DNA of 64,000 nucleotides. Origin: Ophioceras dolichostomum (taxonomy: Eukaryota > Ascomycota > Sordariomycetes > Magnaporthales > Ophioceraceae). This document shows, piece after piece, positions 45,639 through 56,748 of this stretch. Within the stretch, counting starts at the first letter, position 1. Every line of letters begins with the position of its first letter. The translations under genes and the position numbers were made by a program. The DNA lies in the NCBI GenBank assembly GCA_003049485.1, contig PYST01000067.1, positions 62,001 to 126,000 of the forward strand. The letters are read 5' to 3'. The notes under the pieces are model-generated. The model was not told where the DNA came from. It did no database searches and saw only the letters and a list, made by a program, of their open reading frames with translations.

Positions 45639-46609
45639 ATGGCTTCGCATCCTCCCGCCCAGTGCTGCACAGTTGGTGTGAAGCATGAGTGAGACTCCCT
45701 TCCTCCCCTGATGCCCTCCTATGTGCTCACAATCAGCGACTTGTGGCTGGCTGTATTTCCCCGCCGCCGACCGTTTCGCTGATGATTTCATGGACGGCAA
45801 TGGATGAAGTGGCGAGCCGACCGGCAAGATGGCCAAGATCGCAGGCAAATGGGACGTGTATCTCGCCCTCCCACCCGCCGACAAGGCCCACAAGGACGTC
45901 GCCCTCGTGCTCTTGCCCGACGTGATCGGCATCTGGCAGAACTCTCAGCTCACGGCCGACCAGTTCGCCGCCAACGGATACGCCACTATAATTGTCGACA
46001 TATACAACGGCGACGCGCTGTCGCTCAACCGCCCGGAGAACTTCGACTTCATGGCCTGGCGCACGGGCGGCACGGGCGGCAAGAATCCGCACACGCCCGA
46101 GGCCGTTGACCCGATCGTGGAGGCTGCCATCAAGTCGCTCAAGGAGGAGCATGGCGCGAAGAAGGTTGGGGCTATGGGGTATTGCTTTGGTGCGAAGGTG
46201 AGGAGCCGATTTTAACTTTTGAGATCTCGTCGTCAAGAGTAAGTCGCTGTCGAGGAGTGCTGATGATCTGATCCGACTTCCGATTTAGTACGTCTGCCGC
46301 CACTACAAGTCCGGCATTGACGTCGGCTACGTCGCCCACCCGTCCTTCGTCGAGGAGGACGAGCTGGCGTCCATCACGGGCCCGCTCTCCATCGCGGCCG
46401 CCGAGACCGATAGCATTTTCCCGTCGGACCTGCGCCACAAGTCCGAGGACATCCTAAAGAAGACGGCGCTCCCGTATCAGATCAACCTGTACTCGGGCTG
46501 CTCCCATGGCTTCGCCGTGCGGGCCGACCTGAACAAGAAGACAGAGAAGTTCGCCAAGGAGCAGGCCTTCTACCAGGCCGTCCAGTGGTTCGACACCTGG
46601 CTGCTGTGA
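45639..46609 (+). CDS. dienelactone hydrolase family protein
   Basis: Three exons (45639-45688, 45810-46197, 46289-46609) with introns of 121 nt (GA|GTGAGA ... GAAG) and 91 nt (AAG|GTGAGG ... TTTAG) give 252 residues. The start MASHPPAQCCTVGVKH is the usual beginning of fungal members. The alpha/beta-hydrolase triad is complete: nucleophile Cys in MGYCFGAK, Asp in AAETDSIFP, His in GCSHGFAVR. The substrate pocket block LPDVIGIWQNSQLTADQFA is present. Family members cleave dienelactones or related esters; many fungal paralogues have no assigned substrate. No signal peptide, so cytosolic. Stop is TGA. Confidence 0.92.
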
Positions 46610-48298
46610 CTTGGACGAGCAGCTGTAGTGCCACTTGACATTGAGGGCAAGGAGGGAGATTTAGTGGACGACTCGATGAGAAAGAGTTAGCTTTGCCGTC
46701 TCGTAAGGCAGCCGCCAAGATGAGGCTACCGGAGAAGCTCTAGGAGCGTTCCCTGTGCCTATTGGAACATGATAGGCAGGTAATTATGAGTATGCCACCA
46801 GATTTTGTAGGTAGGGAGGCACTTTAAATGAAACACACGTTGAAGACAAGAATACAGACAAAGACATGTCTCTTCTCTGACTCTCGCTTGCCAGGTGCCA
46901 GGTCGTATCTGGCTGCTATCATTAGTCCGTACCCGAGTTCCCATCATGCGAGATAAAGCAAAAAAAGAAGTTGGGTCGCCACTCCGAGACCGCGGAGCAA
47001 CGGTATTTCAGGCACGGCGAGGTAAAAAGACCTGGAAGTGGGCGTGTAAGGCCTTCGAGACTTTCTCCGGGTTAGATAGTTCTCAATGCCTGCAAGACCG
47101 ACAGACTTCTTCGGCATGAGGGCCCCTGGGAGCAGGGCCTGCAAAGTATTGTATTTTAATTTATTGTATCTGGTACCGCGTTACCTGCCGCGTCCAGTAC
47201 ACTACCGCACGCGAATAGGTCGGAAATACAATACAAGGGACAATATATTGCAATACATTGCAGGCTCTGCCCGAGCGGCCCTCCCGTAAATTCCCACTAG
47301 AGCACCGCTGTCCAATGACTTGATATGGAGATTCAGAGGCTGCTGTGATCAAAGCAAGAAGGCTATAGGTCAGGACTCAGAAGGCAAGGAGACGTCGATG
47401 ATCGAGTCGACGGCAGGACCCTGAAATGACAGCTCAAAACTGTCACTTGAGCGCGAAACAACGGTTTCCTTCCAGGAGTAGAATGCATATCTCAAAGCAC
47501 ACGAGTCAATGCCTTCCTTACCTGGCCGGGAGTAACGATGGAATGGCCGCTTAGGGTGTAGGCTAGCAGGCGCCGAAAGTGTACCCTTACGTCCAGAAAT
47601 AAAGGAGTGACCACTCACACAGTCCAGCTGCGACTTGCAAGTGATGTCGTTTCTAGCACCCTGTAAGAATCGGTAAGCAGCTCTTGCTCAATGCCGCAGG
47701 CCCCCAAAGTGTGTTCCCTCATTGTCCCTTGAATCACAATTCCCGGCTGTCACTGAAGGCCACCGAGCTGTATCTGTTCCACAATCTCATTTTACTGACC
47801 TCAGCTCACGCCAGAGTGCCGGGTAGAACAAGTGGCGACTTATAGTCAAGAAAAGCTTGTGCTAACAGCGTGGGATCCAGTGCAGCAAGGCGTTATTATC
47901 TGGGGGACATGGCTTGGCTGAGGAGGCCATAAACAACAACCAGACACCCACAAACTGCAAGCTGCATAAACGAAATACTCTGAAACACTCTGCATGACAG
48001 CCCCTCGAAGCCGTGGACACCTCGAACAAAGTGGGAGCTCCCACAGCTGAGGATCTGCGGTAACCCCCTCTCTAGGTCTGGTGACTCTGGTCAGCTCGTC
48101 CCACCTCTGACTTTATCTACAACCAGGTGTCTACAACGTCGACAACAATGAGAGCACTCAGAACAAACAAGTACCATAGCGCCATTCTGACTTTGGTTCT
48201 TATTCTCAAGTATTGTCTGTTCAAAACTCAGAGAGACGAGAGCCAAAGCATGCGTCTATAATAACATCTTTTATCGTTTGCTCCCTTTCCATGATTCA
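46610..48298. other. intergenic region, partly AT-rich
   Basis: Contains the inverted-repeat element at 47138-47264. The 47.6-48.3 kb part is unremarkable, with short ORFs only. No gene is supported. Confidence 0.5.
47138..47264. mobile_element. AT-rich imperfect inverted-repeat element (MITE relic candidate)
   Basis: The left end reads CCTGCAAAGTATTGTATTTT and the right end on the minus strand reads CCTGCAATGTATTGCAATAT, so about 30 bases pair with few mismatches. The outer flanks are similar too (GAGCAGGG against GGGCAGAG). The interior is TATTGTAT-rich. GGCCC lies just outside each side (47121-47125 and 47277-47281) and might be a target duplication. No coding capacity. Confidence 0.5.
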
Positions 48299-49688
48299 TT
48301 ACGCCCAGCCGATTTTGAAAAGAACATACCCAATCTCATTTCCCCGACCAAACCCCTCTCGCTTCTCAATTTGCTCCGTATCCAAGATCCGCAAACACCA
48401 CTGCTGTTGCTGCCGGAGGCTCCCATTCTCGTCGAGCGGGGGAGCAGGAGACGAGCGGCTGTGCGTGGTTGTGTCTGTGTCATTGTAGCAGCAGGCAACT
48501 GGCACAGCCCAGCCGAACGCGGACGCGACCGTGTCGACGATGCCCTCGAACTTCCCGGCCGGCCGCAGAGTGGCGAGCAGCCAGAACACGCCGTCGGGCG
48601 CCGCAGCAGCGAGGAGCCGGGAGGCGCAGTCTCGCAGCCACACGGCGTTCTCCGGCGCATAGACCACGTCGGTGGCGACGAGCATGTCGACGGGTTGCTG
48701 CTCACGTGCCAGTGACGGTGGGAGGTGAGGCTGGGACTAGTCTAGCAGGCAGGTCTGCACTGGCATGTGAGGAGGAAAATGAGTGAGTTGTCCAGACGCC
48801 CGGGCTCCCGCCCATGGCGACTTGGAGTTTGCGGCGATATAAGACCGCAGGTTCTCAAGTACAGCGGGATGGTGATCCGTGGCTATGAGGCTAGCATCGG
48901 TGCAACCCGAGCGAGGTAGCAGGCTTGCTAGCACGATGCTCATGAGGCCGGTGCTGGCCCCGAGCTCGACTATCCTCCTCGGCACTGCCTGGCGGTTGCC
49001 GAGTGGGGGGAGGCCAAAGCGCTCTGGGCACGCGCAGAGAAGCTCAGAGAACATTACGGACGTGCACCAGCACTGCAGTCCGACGTTGGTGTGGTCGGGA
49101 TCGCCGAGGTTGGCGTCGTGGAGCCTCACCTCAACTGGGGGCAATGCTCCGCGGCCTCCGCCAGATCCGGGGGTTCCAAAGATCGAATGGAGGGACAACG
49201 GAAAGGACAACTCGCGAACGATGCTATCGGAGTCTTCCTCATCGTCATCGGCCGCGGCATCTGCTTCTGCTTCTGCTACTGGCAGGGTCAATGCAGAGAG
49301 GATGCTCGCTGCTATCTCGACGATTCTCTCACGCACGTCTTCGGAGCACGCCTCCTCGTCGGCCCCGACCTCGTCGATTCTCGAGATGAGGCCGGTTAGC
49401 TATCGGAAGGCAAAGTCGCGCTCGGAAGCGTCGGCGCATAGGGTGCCAATGCTGAATGGCTTCATCCTCCTCGGCGCTTTCATCATCACCCGAGACATAT
49501 CCGGAATCGGTCTGGGATGGGAGTGGACCTTTTGCGTGCGATTGGAACTTGAGAAGAGGCAGGACAGGATTGTATAAATCGCAGAGATTGTCAAGGGCAG
49601 ACAGGATCCTCTCCCGGGAGAGGCATGAGAGGCTTCATGAGGGCGGGAGACTGGCGGTTGGGGCCAGCGGTGAATGGGAAGGGTTCAT
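48299..49688 (-). pseudogene. METTL21-type protein methyltransferase, broken
   Basis: The minus frame from about 49490 to the stop at 48299 reads as a class I methyltransferase of the METTL21/FAM86 type. Visible parts are the SAM-binding motif I VELGASTGLMSIVLASLL, the acidic-loop region TDHHPAVLENLRSYI, the post-motif VDMLVATDVVYAPENAVWL and FWLLATLRP. Two amber codons cut this frame: at 49400-49402 (SERDFAFR-stop-LTGLISR) and 48737-48739 (VQTCLLD-stop-SQPHL). Family members usually have Trp at both places, so each is explained by TGG to TAG. The N-terminal part (LDNLCDLYNPVLPLL, then DSGYVSGDDES) lies in another frame, with a TGA at 49635-49637, so a frameshift near 49460 is also needed. 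Family members methylate lysines of translation factors or chaperones. Reading errors are possible but three lesions favour decay. Confidence 0.75.
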
Positions 49689-50914
49689 GGAAGGCCATTG
49701 GTGATTTGAGGTACATGTGGAACAGGGATCAGTGATGATGATGATGATGGTGATAACAGAGAAGTTGGAGGGCGACGAGAAGTCTCTGTGATAGTGGGTG
49801 TGTCACAGAGACTTTTCTATTCGATTTCGCGCTGAGGTCAGACTGGACTACCTACCGCAGAACCGGCACAGCACCAAGCGGTGAGCTACAAGGCGATAAA
49901 GGAGGAAAAAAATTGAAGTCTCCACAGCCACTCGTTGGTGAACGTGGTGGATCCCTGCACTTCCAGCTCGGGAAAGTGAAGCTATCGTGAAAATTTTTCT
50001 GAGGCCGGAGACTGGGTCAGGGGTTCCGAGCCCGGAGCTCATCATCACTCTACCGAATTTGATAAGATGGGGAATCCGTTTAGTGGAACTTAGAGGTCTT
50101 TCTCTCATCCTAGAGCTCCTCTCTTATATTCATACGATAGCATATTTCTTCTTTTCGAGAACTTTCATACTTGGCATGAAGCCTATGAGTGACTGGCTTA
50201 TCTCTCTCATCGGACATCGGCTGGTCGCCGCTCGGCAGGGGCGGAATTCGGTTTGTGTGCTCCACATTATCGATGATCGTTCATGTTATCGTGCCGAGAG
50301 AAATACCGTGTGCTCAATACCGGTCAGATAAGTAACGACGCGTTGAGGCATCTCTTTCCGGTCCTGTTCCGCAGATTCCCGAGATTGGAGTTGGTGTGAG
50401 TGATGATTGAGATCGGTCAGGAGAGAGTGACGGCTGAGTGATGATGGTGTGAGTGGAGTGAGTGATGCACACTGATTGATGATTCCGAAGTTCCGATCCA
50501 GTAAGCTGGTAATTTATGGCGCTCTTACAGCGACTGCTGGCCTCTGAGAGTCAGCACGGTGAAATCAACACCACCAGACTGACGGAGACACAGGGTTCAA
50601 CTGCGAAGTCATCACAGCACGCCTGCCCGGCAGAGTGTAAGTAGTCGTTTGGGCCTTGGATGCATTGTGAATGTCTATATAGATCCGAGCGAATTGGTCC
50701 TCCTCTTCATGGTTGAGGCCATAGAGATATCTCCCTTCAAGTCAACTTGCAAGTCTTCAGCTCCAAGCTTCTCCTTCTCGACGCAGATCACTCCTGCTGA
50801 CTCCAAGTCCCTGAGCCTCGTACTACATGCAACCGACAAGACTGTCTCTAGCACATATCTGATTTCAAGCCTCTAAGAACATCTCCACATACGTAAACCG
50901 CGACCACCTACAAG
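49689..50914. other. intergenic region
   Basis: A GATGATGATGATGATGG run lies at 49735-49751. A short open frame at 50649-50876 is probably leader of the gene at 50915. Nothing else is seen. Confidence 0.45.
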
Positions 50915-51328
50915 ATGCAGCGCAGTCCAACAAGAGCCTCATCCGCGACGGGGTGTGGCTACCAAAGCCTCCCGCAGCAGGACACAACCAACCGCCGCCA
51001 CCACCCACGGGTGAAGACAACCACTGAACACCAACCGGAACCCGAGTACCGCTACTCAGATGACACTGGAGACGGAGACGGTACGGGCTCGGACGACGGT
51101 GATACTTGTACTACTACCAGAAGTGCAGACGACGAGACAAGCTGGAAGGGCGGCAGGATCGACCGCTGGAGCAGCGCCGAGAGCGGCTCGGGCATCAGCC
51201 AGAATGCAGGGAGCTGGAACTGGGGCGCCGCCAGCCGGTTCGCCGCCATCCCTGTCGATTGCATCCGTGGCTTCTTCGCTGCCAGGTCTAGAACGCAGAC
51301 GGCGAGCGTGGAACCGCTGAGGCGGTGA
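50915..51328 (+). CDS. small hypothetical protein
   Basis: A 137-residue frame from an ATG in good context (acaagATGc), with an A/C-rich leader. It is rich in Ser, Thr, Asp and Gly, with an acidic YRYSDDTGDGDGTGSDDGD segment, and ends in a more ordered NWGAASRFAAIPVDCIRGFF block that could be an amphipathic helix near the C-terminus. No signal peptide and no family is recognised. Composition is compatible with a real gene but evidence stops there. Confidence 0.4.
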   Translation: MQRSPTRASSATGCGYQSLPQQDTTNRRHHPRVKTTTEHQPEPEYRYSDDTGDGDGTGSDDGDTCTTTRSADDETSWKGGRIDRWSSAESGSGISQNAGSWNWGAASRFAAIPVDCIRGFFAARSRTQTASVEPLRR

Positions 51329-52327
51329 TTTTCTCTTTTTGTTATACGCATGTAACGTATTTCGCTGGTCTATTTTTTTCTTCGTAAATTTTGTACATTT
51401 GCGGAGCATCTTTTGGTCTAGAGCTTTCATGTCGGTCCCCGTTTTTCTTGTCCGTGCTGCGATGTGGGACATCTTTGCAGACGGACGCCTGGCCAGAAAC
51501 TTCAGTGGAATCCACGAGGTCTTTCTTTGGAATGCGAAAATAAGAACTATCTGTATTCTTTCGCGATGTCGCACGGAATGAGCCGCAAGCTCGCTGCTGG
51601 TATTGTACGGCTGCTTTTTCCGTTAACCAGATTTCACAAAAACCTGGTTCTTCCCGTCCGAAAAAAGAGGATCGACAGAACAACGACGGGTTCGACGAAC
51701 GACGGTGACTTTGCGGGGTGCACGTCGATTACCACGGAGCAGGAAAAGCCGCATGCCGCCAGCTCGCTCTATTCGGCCACCCTCAACATCAGGCGGTAGC
51801 GAGAATCCGGCGATTCGCATAGATTGGTGGTGGGAGCGACTCTGGGCGTCCAAGAGCTCGTTTGTGGGGACTCCCAACATGACGGGATGATGGTTGGTGG
51901 AAAAGTTACGTGGGTTCTGTTCTTTCTGGATCGACCGCCATACGTTTGGTTGGGTGCTGTGCATCTATTCCAAACAAACAGTACTCGAGGTGGGAGACAA
52001 GTGTAGAATGTAGTGTAGGAGAATTCGGGATGAGCGGCAAATGGAAGTGCTGAAGTCTGGCATGATGGCAGTGCATATACTTCGGAGGTCATCGTTGCCC
52101 TCGTAATTGTTGTTGGTGCCGCTCTGTTCTCATCGTCCCCGTCATCACTTGCTGTTCCTGACCTCTCTCCGTTCGCTTCATTTCTTGTACCGCCTTCTTC
52201 CAGACGGGTAGCAAGAAGTCGTCAGGCACCGCCCGCTGGTTCAGTTACCCTATCAACACTTCCACTTACTCCCTCACTCCTTTGTTTCGTTTCCTTCGTC
52301 CTCGTCATCGCGATCATCATCATCATA
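51329..52327. other. intergenic region
   Basis: No gene is supported. The last 130 bases before the secreted-protein start are CT-rich with TTCTTCC and ATCATCATC words, usual for a fungal leader. Confidence 0.45.
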
Positions 52328-53052
52328 ATGCACTTCTCCATCCAAGCTGCGACTCTAGCAGCGGCCACCATCTTGCCCGCTTCGGCCTCCCTCCGGCCCG
52401 ATGCTCCCGGTCGCGAGCGGGGACAGGTCGTTAAGCGCGACTCCTGCGGCGGCGCCGTCTCGCTGGGCCCCACGACCTCGACCATCGTACACGCCGTGAC
52501 GTACATCACACCGGGGAAGGCACCCGTCCCGCAGAACGGCATGCTCTTCCTCTGGCCGGGCGTGTCCAACGGCACAGGCGACCTGGTGCAGACCACCCTC
52601 GAGTCGTGGCCTGATAACTCGTGGTGCGGCGCCGAAACGGCGAGTGGTGCGTGCGTGCGTCGGTTTTCGGCTGGTTCGGCCAGCTCGACGGCGACGCGGG
52701 CGTGGTCGCGGGTACGGACAAGATTAAGATTGAGTACAAGCTGGGCAGCGACCAGGACACGTTGACCCAGACCGTCATCAACTCGGCCACGGGCAAGACT
52801 CTGAGCACGTACAGCCACAAGAGCGGGCCTTACATGGGCGGTTACGGGACCGGCACTGAATGCAACGGCGGGTGCAGCGGCACCGTCGCGGTCCAGATGT
52901 ACTCGGACACCGTCATCACGCTGGCGAGCGCGGACACGAGATTCGGGAACGCGATCGCCACGAGCCAGGGCGCGACGTATAGTGGGCTGAGCAGCAGCTC
53001 CGGCGGCAAGGTTTGGACCATCAAGACGATGAACGTCCCGGCGATGCAATGA
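52328..53052 (+). pseudogene. secreted protein gene with an internal frameshift
   Basis: The ATG at 52328 begins a signal peptide (MHFSIQAATLAAATILPASA) and a mature region with KR at the propeptide border, CGGAVSLGPTT, GMLFLWPGVSNGTGDLVQTT and SWPDNSWCGAE. The frame then breaks. From about 52645 the sequence continues in the -1 frame as EWCVRASVFGWFGQLDG, YKLGSDQDTLTQTVINSATG, KSGPYMGGYGTGTECNGGC, and ends VWTIKTMNVPAMQ (TGA at 53050-53052). The two parts read as one conserved fungal secreted family, so a one-base loss (or two-base gain) near 52637-52650 is the simplest cause. No intron fits: GT-AG pairs there would be about 40 nt and remove WCVRASVFG. Function is unknown. It may be a recent pseudogene, a sequencing error or a rare frameshift. 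Confidence 0.7.
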
Positions 53053-54333
53053 ATTGCCTTGGCTGTACTCCGTAGGAAAGGGATGGGGAGAGGGGGGAGG
53101 AAGGAAGAGGAAGAGTGCTTGGTGCGGTTCTTCGTGTGCACATATTCTGTTTCCGACTGGGAGAGACCGACAGGCGAAGATGAAATGAGAGCACTCGAAC
53201 TATCCCGCTAACTCTCCCCCAAGAATTCGGAATCTCGTGCCGAAGTAGGGGCGGGAGGAGGGAGGAACGGAGGGATGTTGCGATTCAACGAGCTGGTCCA
53301 CGTGTGTGAGACGTCAACACGTCAAGGCACCTGCACGGGTCGAGCCTGGTCGCTGACAGTGATGTTACAGGGCTCAACTGGGAGTTTCAGCTGTTCTTGG
53401 GCGCTTCAACCCCTGTTCACTTTGCTGGTGCCCCTGAAAGTTCACTGAAAATTCCCCACAACGATCTCCACAGATGGGCCAAATCTGAGATCAGGAGTTC
53501 ATGTTCGCTTCTCCCCAGATTCTGGTTCTGGGACAAAAGCGAGCTGAGTGGTGATGCTTGGTTTTTTTTCTTGAATATTTTTTCTCACCTGTTCTCCGCT
53601 GGGAGGTTGTTTCTCCTGGGCTCCGACGGGCGCCAAGGCGTCTACGAGTTCCCAAACGTTCCCAAACGTTCCCAAACGCTCGAGAGTCCAGACATCCCCA
53701 CGATGGAATGGTCAGGTAGGAGGACCCTCCCTCGTTAGGACTCAATGCCTCCTCCAGCGGGATGGGTCCCGACGGACAAGTATACTGCTGTAAGGGAGCA
53801 CATATGTAAGTGCGACGCTGCAAGTGTAGCCGCTGATACCCTAGACTTGTCATAGAATGTCATCTTGTATGATCGTCATTCCAGGCGGGTGCGACATGAT
53901 CCACTGTCCGAACTCTGGAGCTGTTTTGAGCCTCCTTTGTTGGTTGGCAGCTCGGTTGCGAGCCCACCACGTTCGGTTCAGTTCAGCAAGCCGACGAACT
54001 TGGGGAAACCATGGATCATGGAGAGCTGGAACAGGAAAACCGGGATAGGAACGGGAAACGGGTATATCTACCCTGTGGTTAGGTCGATCAATGATGATCT
54101 GGAAAGTGTTCCCGGATCTCTCTCGCTTCTCATCCCGGTACCGTCGCCGATCTATCGCTTCTCCTTCTCCTTTGGCAGGTCCATCAGTATATTTCCTTCC
54201 TCTTGCTTTCTTGCTTCATAGCCACTCATTACAAACGCAAACGTTCTTGACACTCCTTCTTCACACCCCTTTTGAGTCTCTCTCTTTGCTCCTGGACCGC
54301 CTCCTTCTTCCATAACCCACCCCAACCGATAAC
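53053..54333. other. intergenic region
   Basis: Contains three tandem GTTCCCAAAC units at 53648-53677. The 50 bases before the next ATG are C/T-rich. No gene is seen. Confidence 0.5.
53648..53677. repeat. 10-bp tandem repeat, three units
   Basis: GTTCCCAAAC repeated three times exactly. Confidence 0.95.
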
Positions 54334-55111
54334 ATGAGGTTCCTTGCCGTCCTTACCATAGTTGCATCCGCCTCAGCCGCTGTGCTGGAGCCTAGGCACC
54401 ACGCTGGCAAGCGCACCCGCGCGAAGAAAAATAACAACGGCAACGGTGCCGCCACCAGTGCTGCCACCGGCGCAGCTGCTGGAGCGGGTGTTGGAGTGGC
54501 GACTGGGAACGACAACAATAACAACAACAACAACAGGGGCGGCAACACTGCTGCTGCTGGCTCGACCGTGGTGCTGTTTGAGGTCGGTGGCGTTCCTGGC
54601 AACGAGTGCCTCACGTTTCGGAACAACGGTATGTTCTTCTGTCCGATCTAATGGTCGTTATATCATCACCATAGTCGTCATCAGTACTCCCTCCCCCTGC
54701 CTTCCGGACTGCAAAGGAAGGAAGTCACCACAACTAAACACCCGCCCCTTCGTCCCTTTCCTAGGCGAGATCGTCGACGCCGCCTGTGTCAACACGGCCG
54801 CCGACCGGCAGGTGACCCCGACCACGATCGGCGGCGAGTCCGTCCTGCGCGTGCAACGCTCCTTCACCGCCGGCTTTCGCCCAGACCTCGTCGGTGTCAC
54901 AGCCTGCGTGGGCTTCAACGGCACGCACATGCTAGCCGTCGACTGCGCCGACAACGCGTTCGAGCCGGTCACCTTCACTGGGGGAGAACTCAGGGCTACG
55001 AGCGGTGCCTGCGCGAGCGGTCACGACGGCGCCGCCCAGCTGACCGTTGATGCGCAGGGAAATAACTGCGCCACGTTCACGAGCACGACTGTAACGCCTA
55101 CAGATCCTTAG
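54334..55111 (+). CDS. secreted protein with poly-Asn linker
   Basis: Exon 1 (54334-54628) and exon 2 (54765-55111) are joined across a 136-nt intron (AACG|GTATGT ... CCTAG|GC), giving 213 residues. The signal peptide is MRFLAVLTIVASASA. It is followed by a KR basic site, an AKKNNNGNGAATS segment and a run of seven Asn, i.e. a flexible linker. The globular part begins at STVVLFEVGGVPGNECLTFR and continues in exon 2 as GEIVDAACVNTAADRQVTP, SVLRVQRSFTAGFRPDLVGV, TACVGFNGTH and TGGELRATSGACASG. Six Cys can pair. I recognise the block as a fungal secreted family with no known activity. It lies next to the frame-shifted secreted gene, in the same direction. Confidence 0.8.
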
Positions 55112-56748
55112 TTGCAACAAACAATCAAGGTGAGGAGGAATAAGGGACAGTGGGCGAAAGCAGAGGAAGAGATGGATGGGACAAGGATAATGCGGTGCGT
55201 GTGATATCGATCGTACATACGGATAGGATACCTGAAATGTAATAGTGCGGACAGTTTTCTAAAAGCAATAAGCGCGCAAAGCAGTTTTGCCTTTGCCCAC
55301 TAATTATACCTGAACCTCCAGCTCCCTTTAACGTGCGTTCGGAATTTGCCGACTGGCCTCTGTACCAAGCCCGAGAACCGGGGTATGGCCCGGGCTCTGG
55401 AGTTTCACATAGCTCCGCCTCTCCCCTCTCTTCTGTTCGTCTGGTCCTCTCTACCTGCCTGAGGGAGCAGGTCTCGGGCGCGGTCGGGCGGCAGTGGCGC
55501 GTCGTCGGTCACTTGTATTTTGCTAGACCCTAGATGTGCGCCATCGTGAGGCCGTCAGGCTGTAGCATGTTGCCTGCCAACCTGCCCGAGACAGCCGGTC
55601 CTTTTGTCATCCCCTAACAACCGAATCCGTCCGTTGTCCTCCTCCACTACCTGAACTGCTCGTGCAGCGGTGGCCAGTCCCTGACAGGAAACTTCATGAC
55701 TTTTTTTTCCTCCTTCAGACCTCTTTGGCCACGCCTCTTGGTTGTTTCCCACCACCATGATTCTTCCCCTCTCGTCGCCTTGCCGATCTTCCGATCATCA
55801 ACGCCCGTTCTTTGGTTCTCTCTTCTTGGTGAAGATAGCATTGCCACCTCGTCCCACCCTACCTGCGAGGGCTGATGAGATGTGATGCGATGTGATGCGA
55901 ATTGACACGGTCGATGCTGTGGCTGCGGGCACCGTCTGGCGTCTGCGGAGTCGGGACGGAGAAGCCCCAGCCTGTGCATCCCCGCTTTCTCGGGGCACTG
56001 AACCTTCCGGAAACTCAGGGGCGTGAGTTACCAGAGACAATGCGCGCCAATTAACGTGGCTCCGCGGCCTCCCGCGACACAAGGCTAGCGGAGCCAAAGC
56101 CCCAAGGTTTCCTGGCTTCGCCTGGATGGAAACCCTCCCTGACCTTGTCCCGTAACAGAACGGATGCAGAAGGTATGTGACGGTCTGCGTTGGACGGGAG
56201 TCTTCCGTAGGTGTCGTCCAATCATCTAATAGGCCGAAGGTGCTGTTTCATGTGCACGGTGGGTCGTTCGCTTTATTTTGTGTGTTTCTGGTTTCTGATG
56301 ACAACTGAAGTTCTGATGGAGACCAAGAGACACCTTTTATCAGCGCCGTTATGACAGGCCCCGACACACCAGTTCATCGAAATCGCTCACCCACTGCGCC
56401 ACACTCATCAGCTCATCCGGCCACACGCTGGTGACTGTGATGAGGAATGAGGGGTTGAACGTTGCTATATAATAACCTCACGTAGCCATCCTTTCTCCGT
56501 GATCCGAAGTTCTATATATCTGAGCTTGGCAGAATTAAATCTGACAGGCTTTCCGGACGTTGCTTCCACCTCTTTTGTCTTCGCGCGTCGTTGCGCACGA
56601 GAGCTGGCCCTATGGCGATGTCGTTGGTCGAGGCTCCATGTCCTCCCAGGGACGCTACGAGAACCCGGCAGCAATCATCAGGCGAGTTTAACCATTGGGA
56701 GCAGGAGAGCAATGTCAACGGTGAATAAGCGCTGACGAAGATAGACAG
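55112..56748. other. intergenic region and probable first exon of the next gene
   Basis: The start exon of the zinc-cluster regulator must lie in the right part, because the exon at 56749 has no in-frame ATG and is preceded by an in-frame TAG. ATGs at 56351 or 56612 are candidates, but no donor gave a consistent phase. GCTGACGAAGATAGACAG at 56731-56748 is a good branch-acceptor pair. No other gene is seen. Confidence 0.45.

Noticed and set aside
42109..49402. idea that TAG is read as an amino acid in this organism
   Set aside because: ZNF830, the F-box gene, the Zn2Cys6 gene and the Y3-like gene all end properly at TAG, so TAG is a normal stop here.
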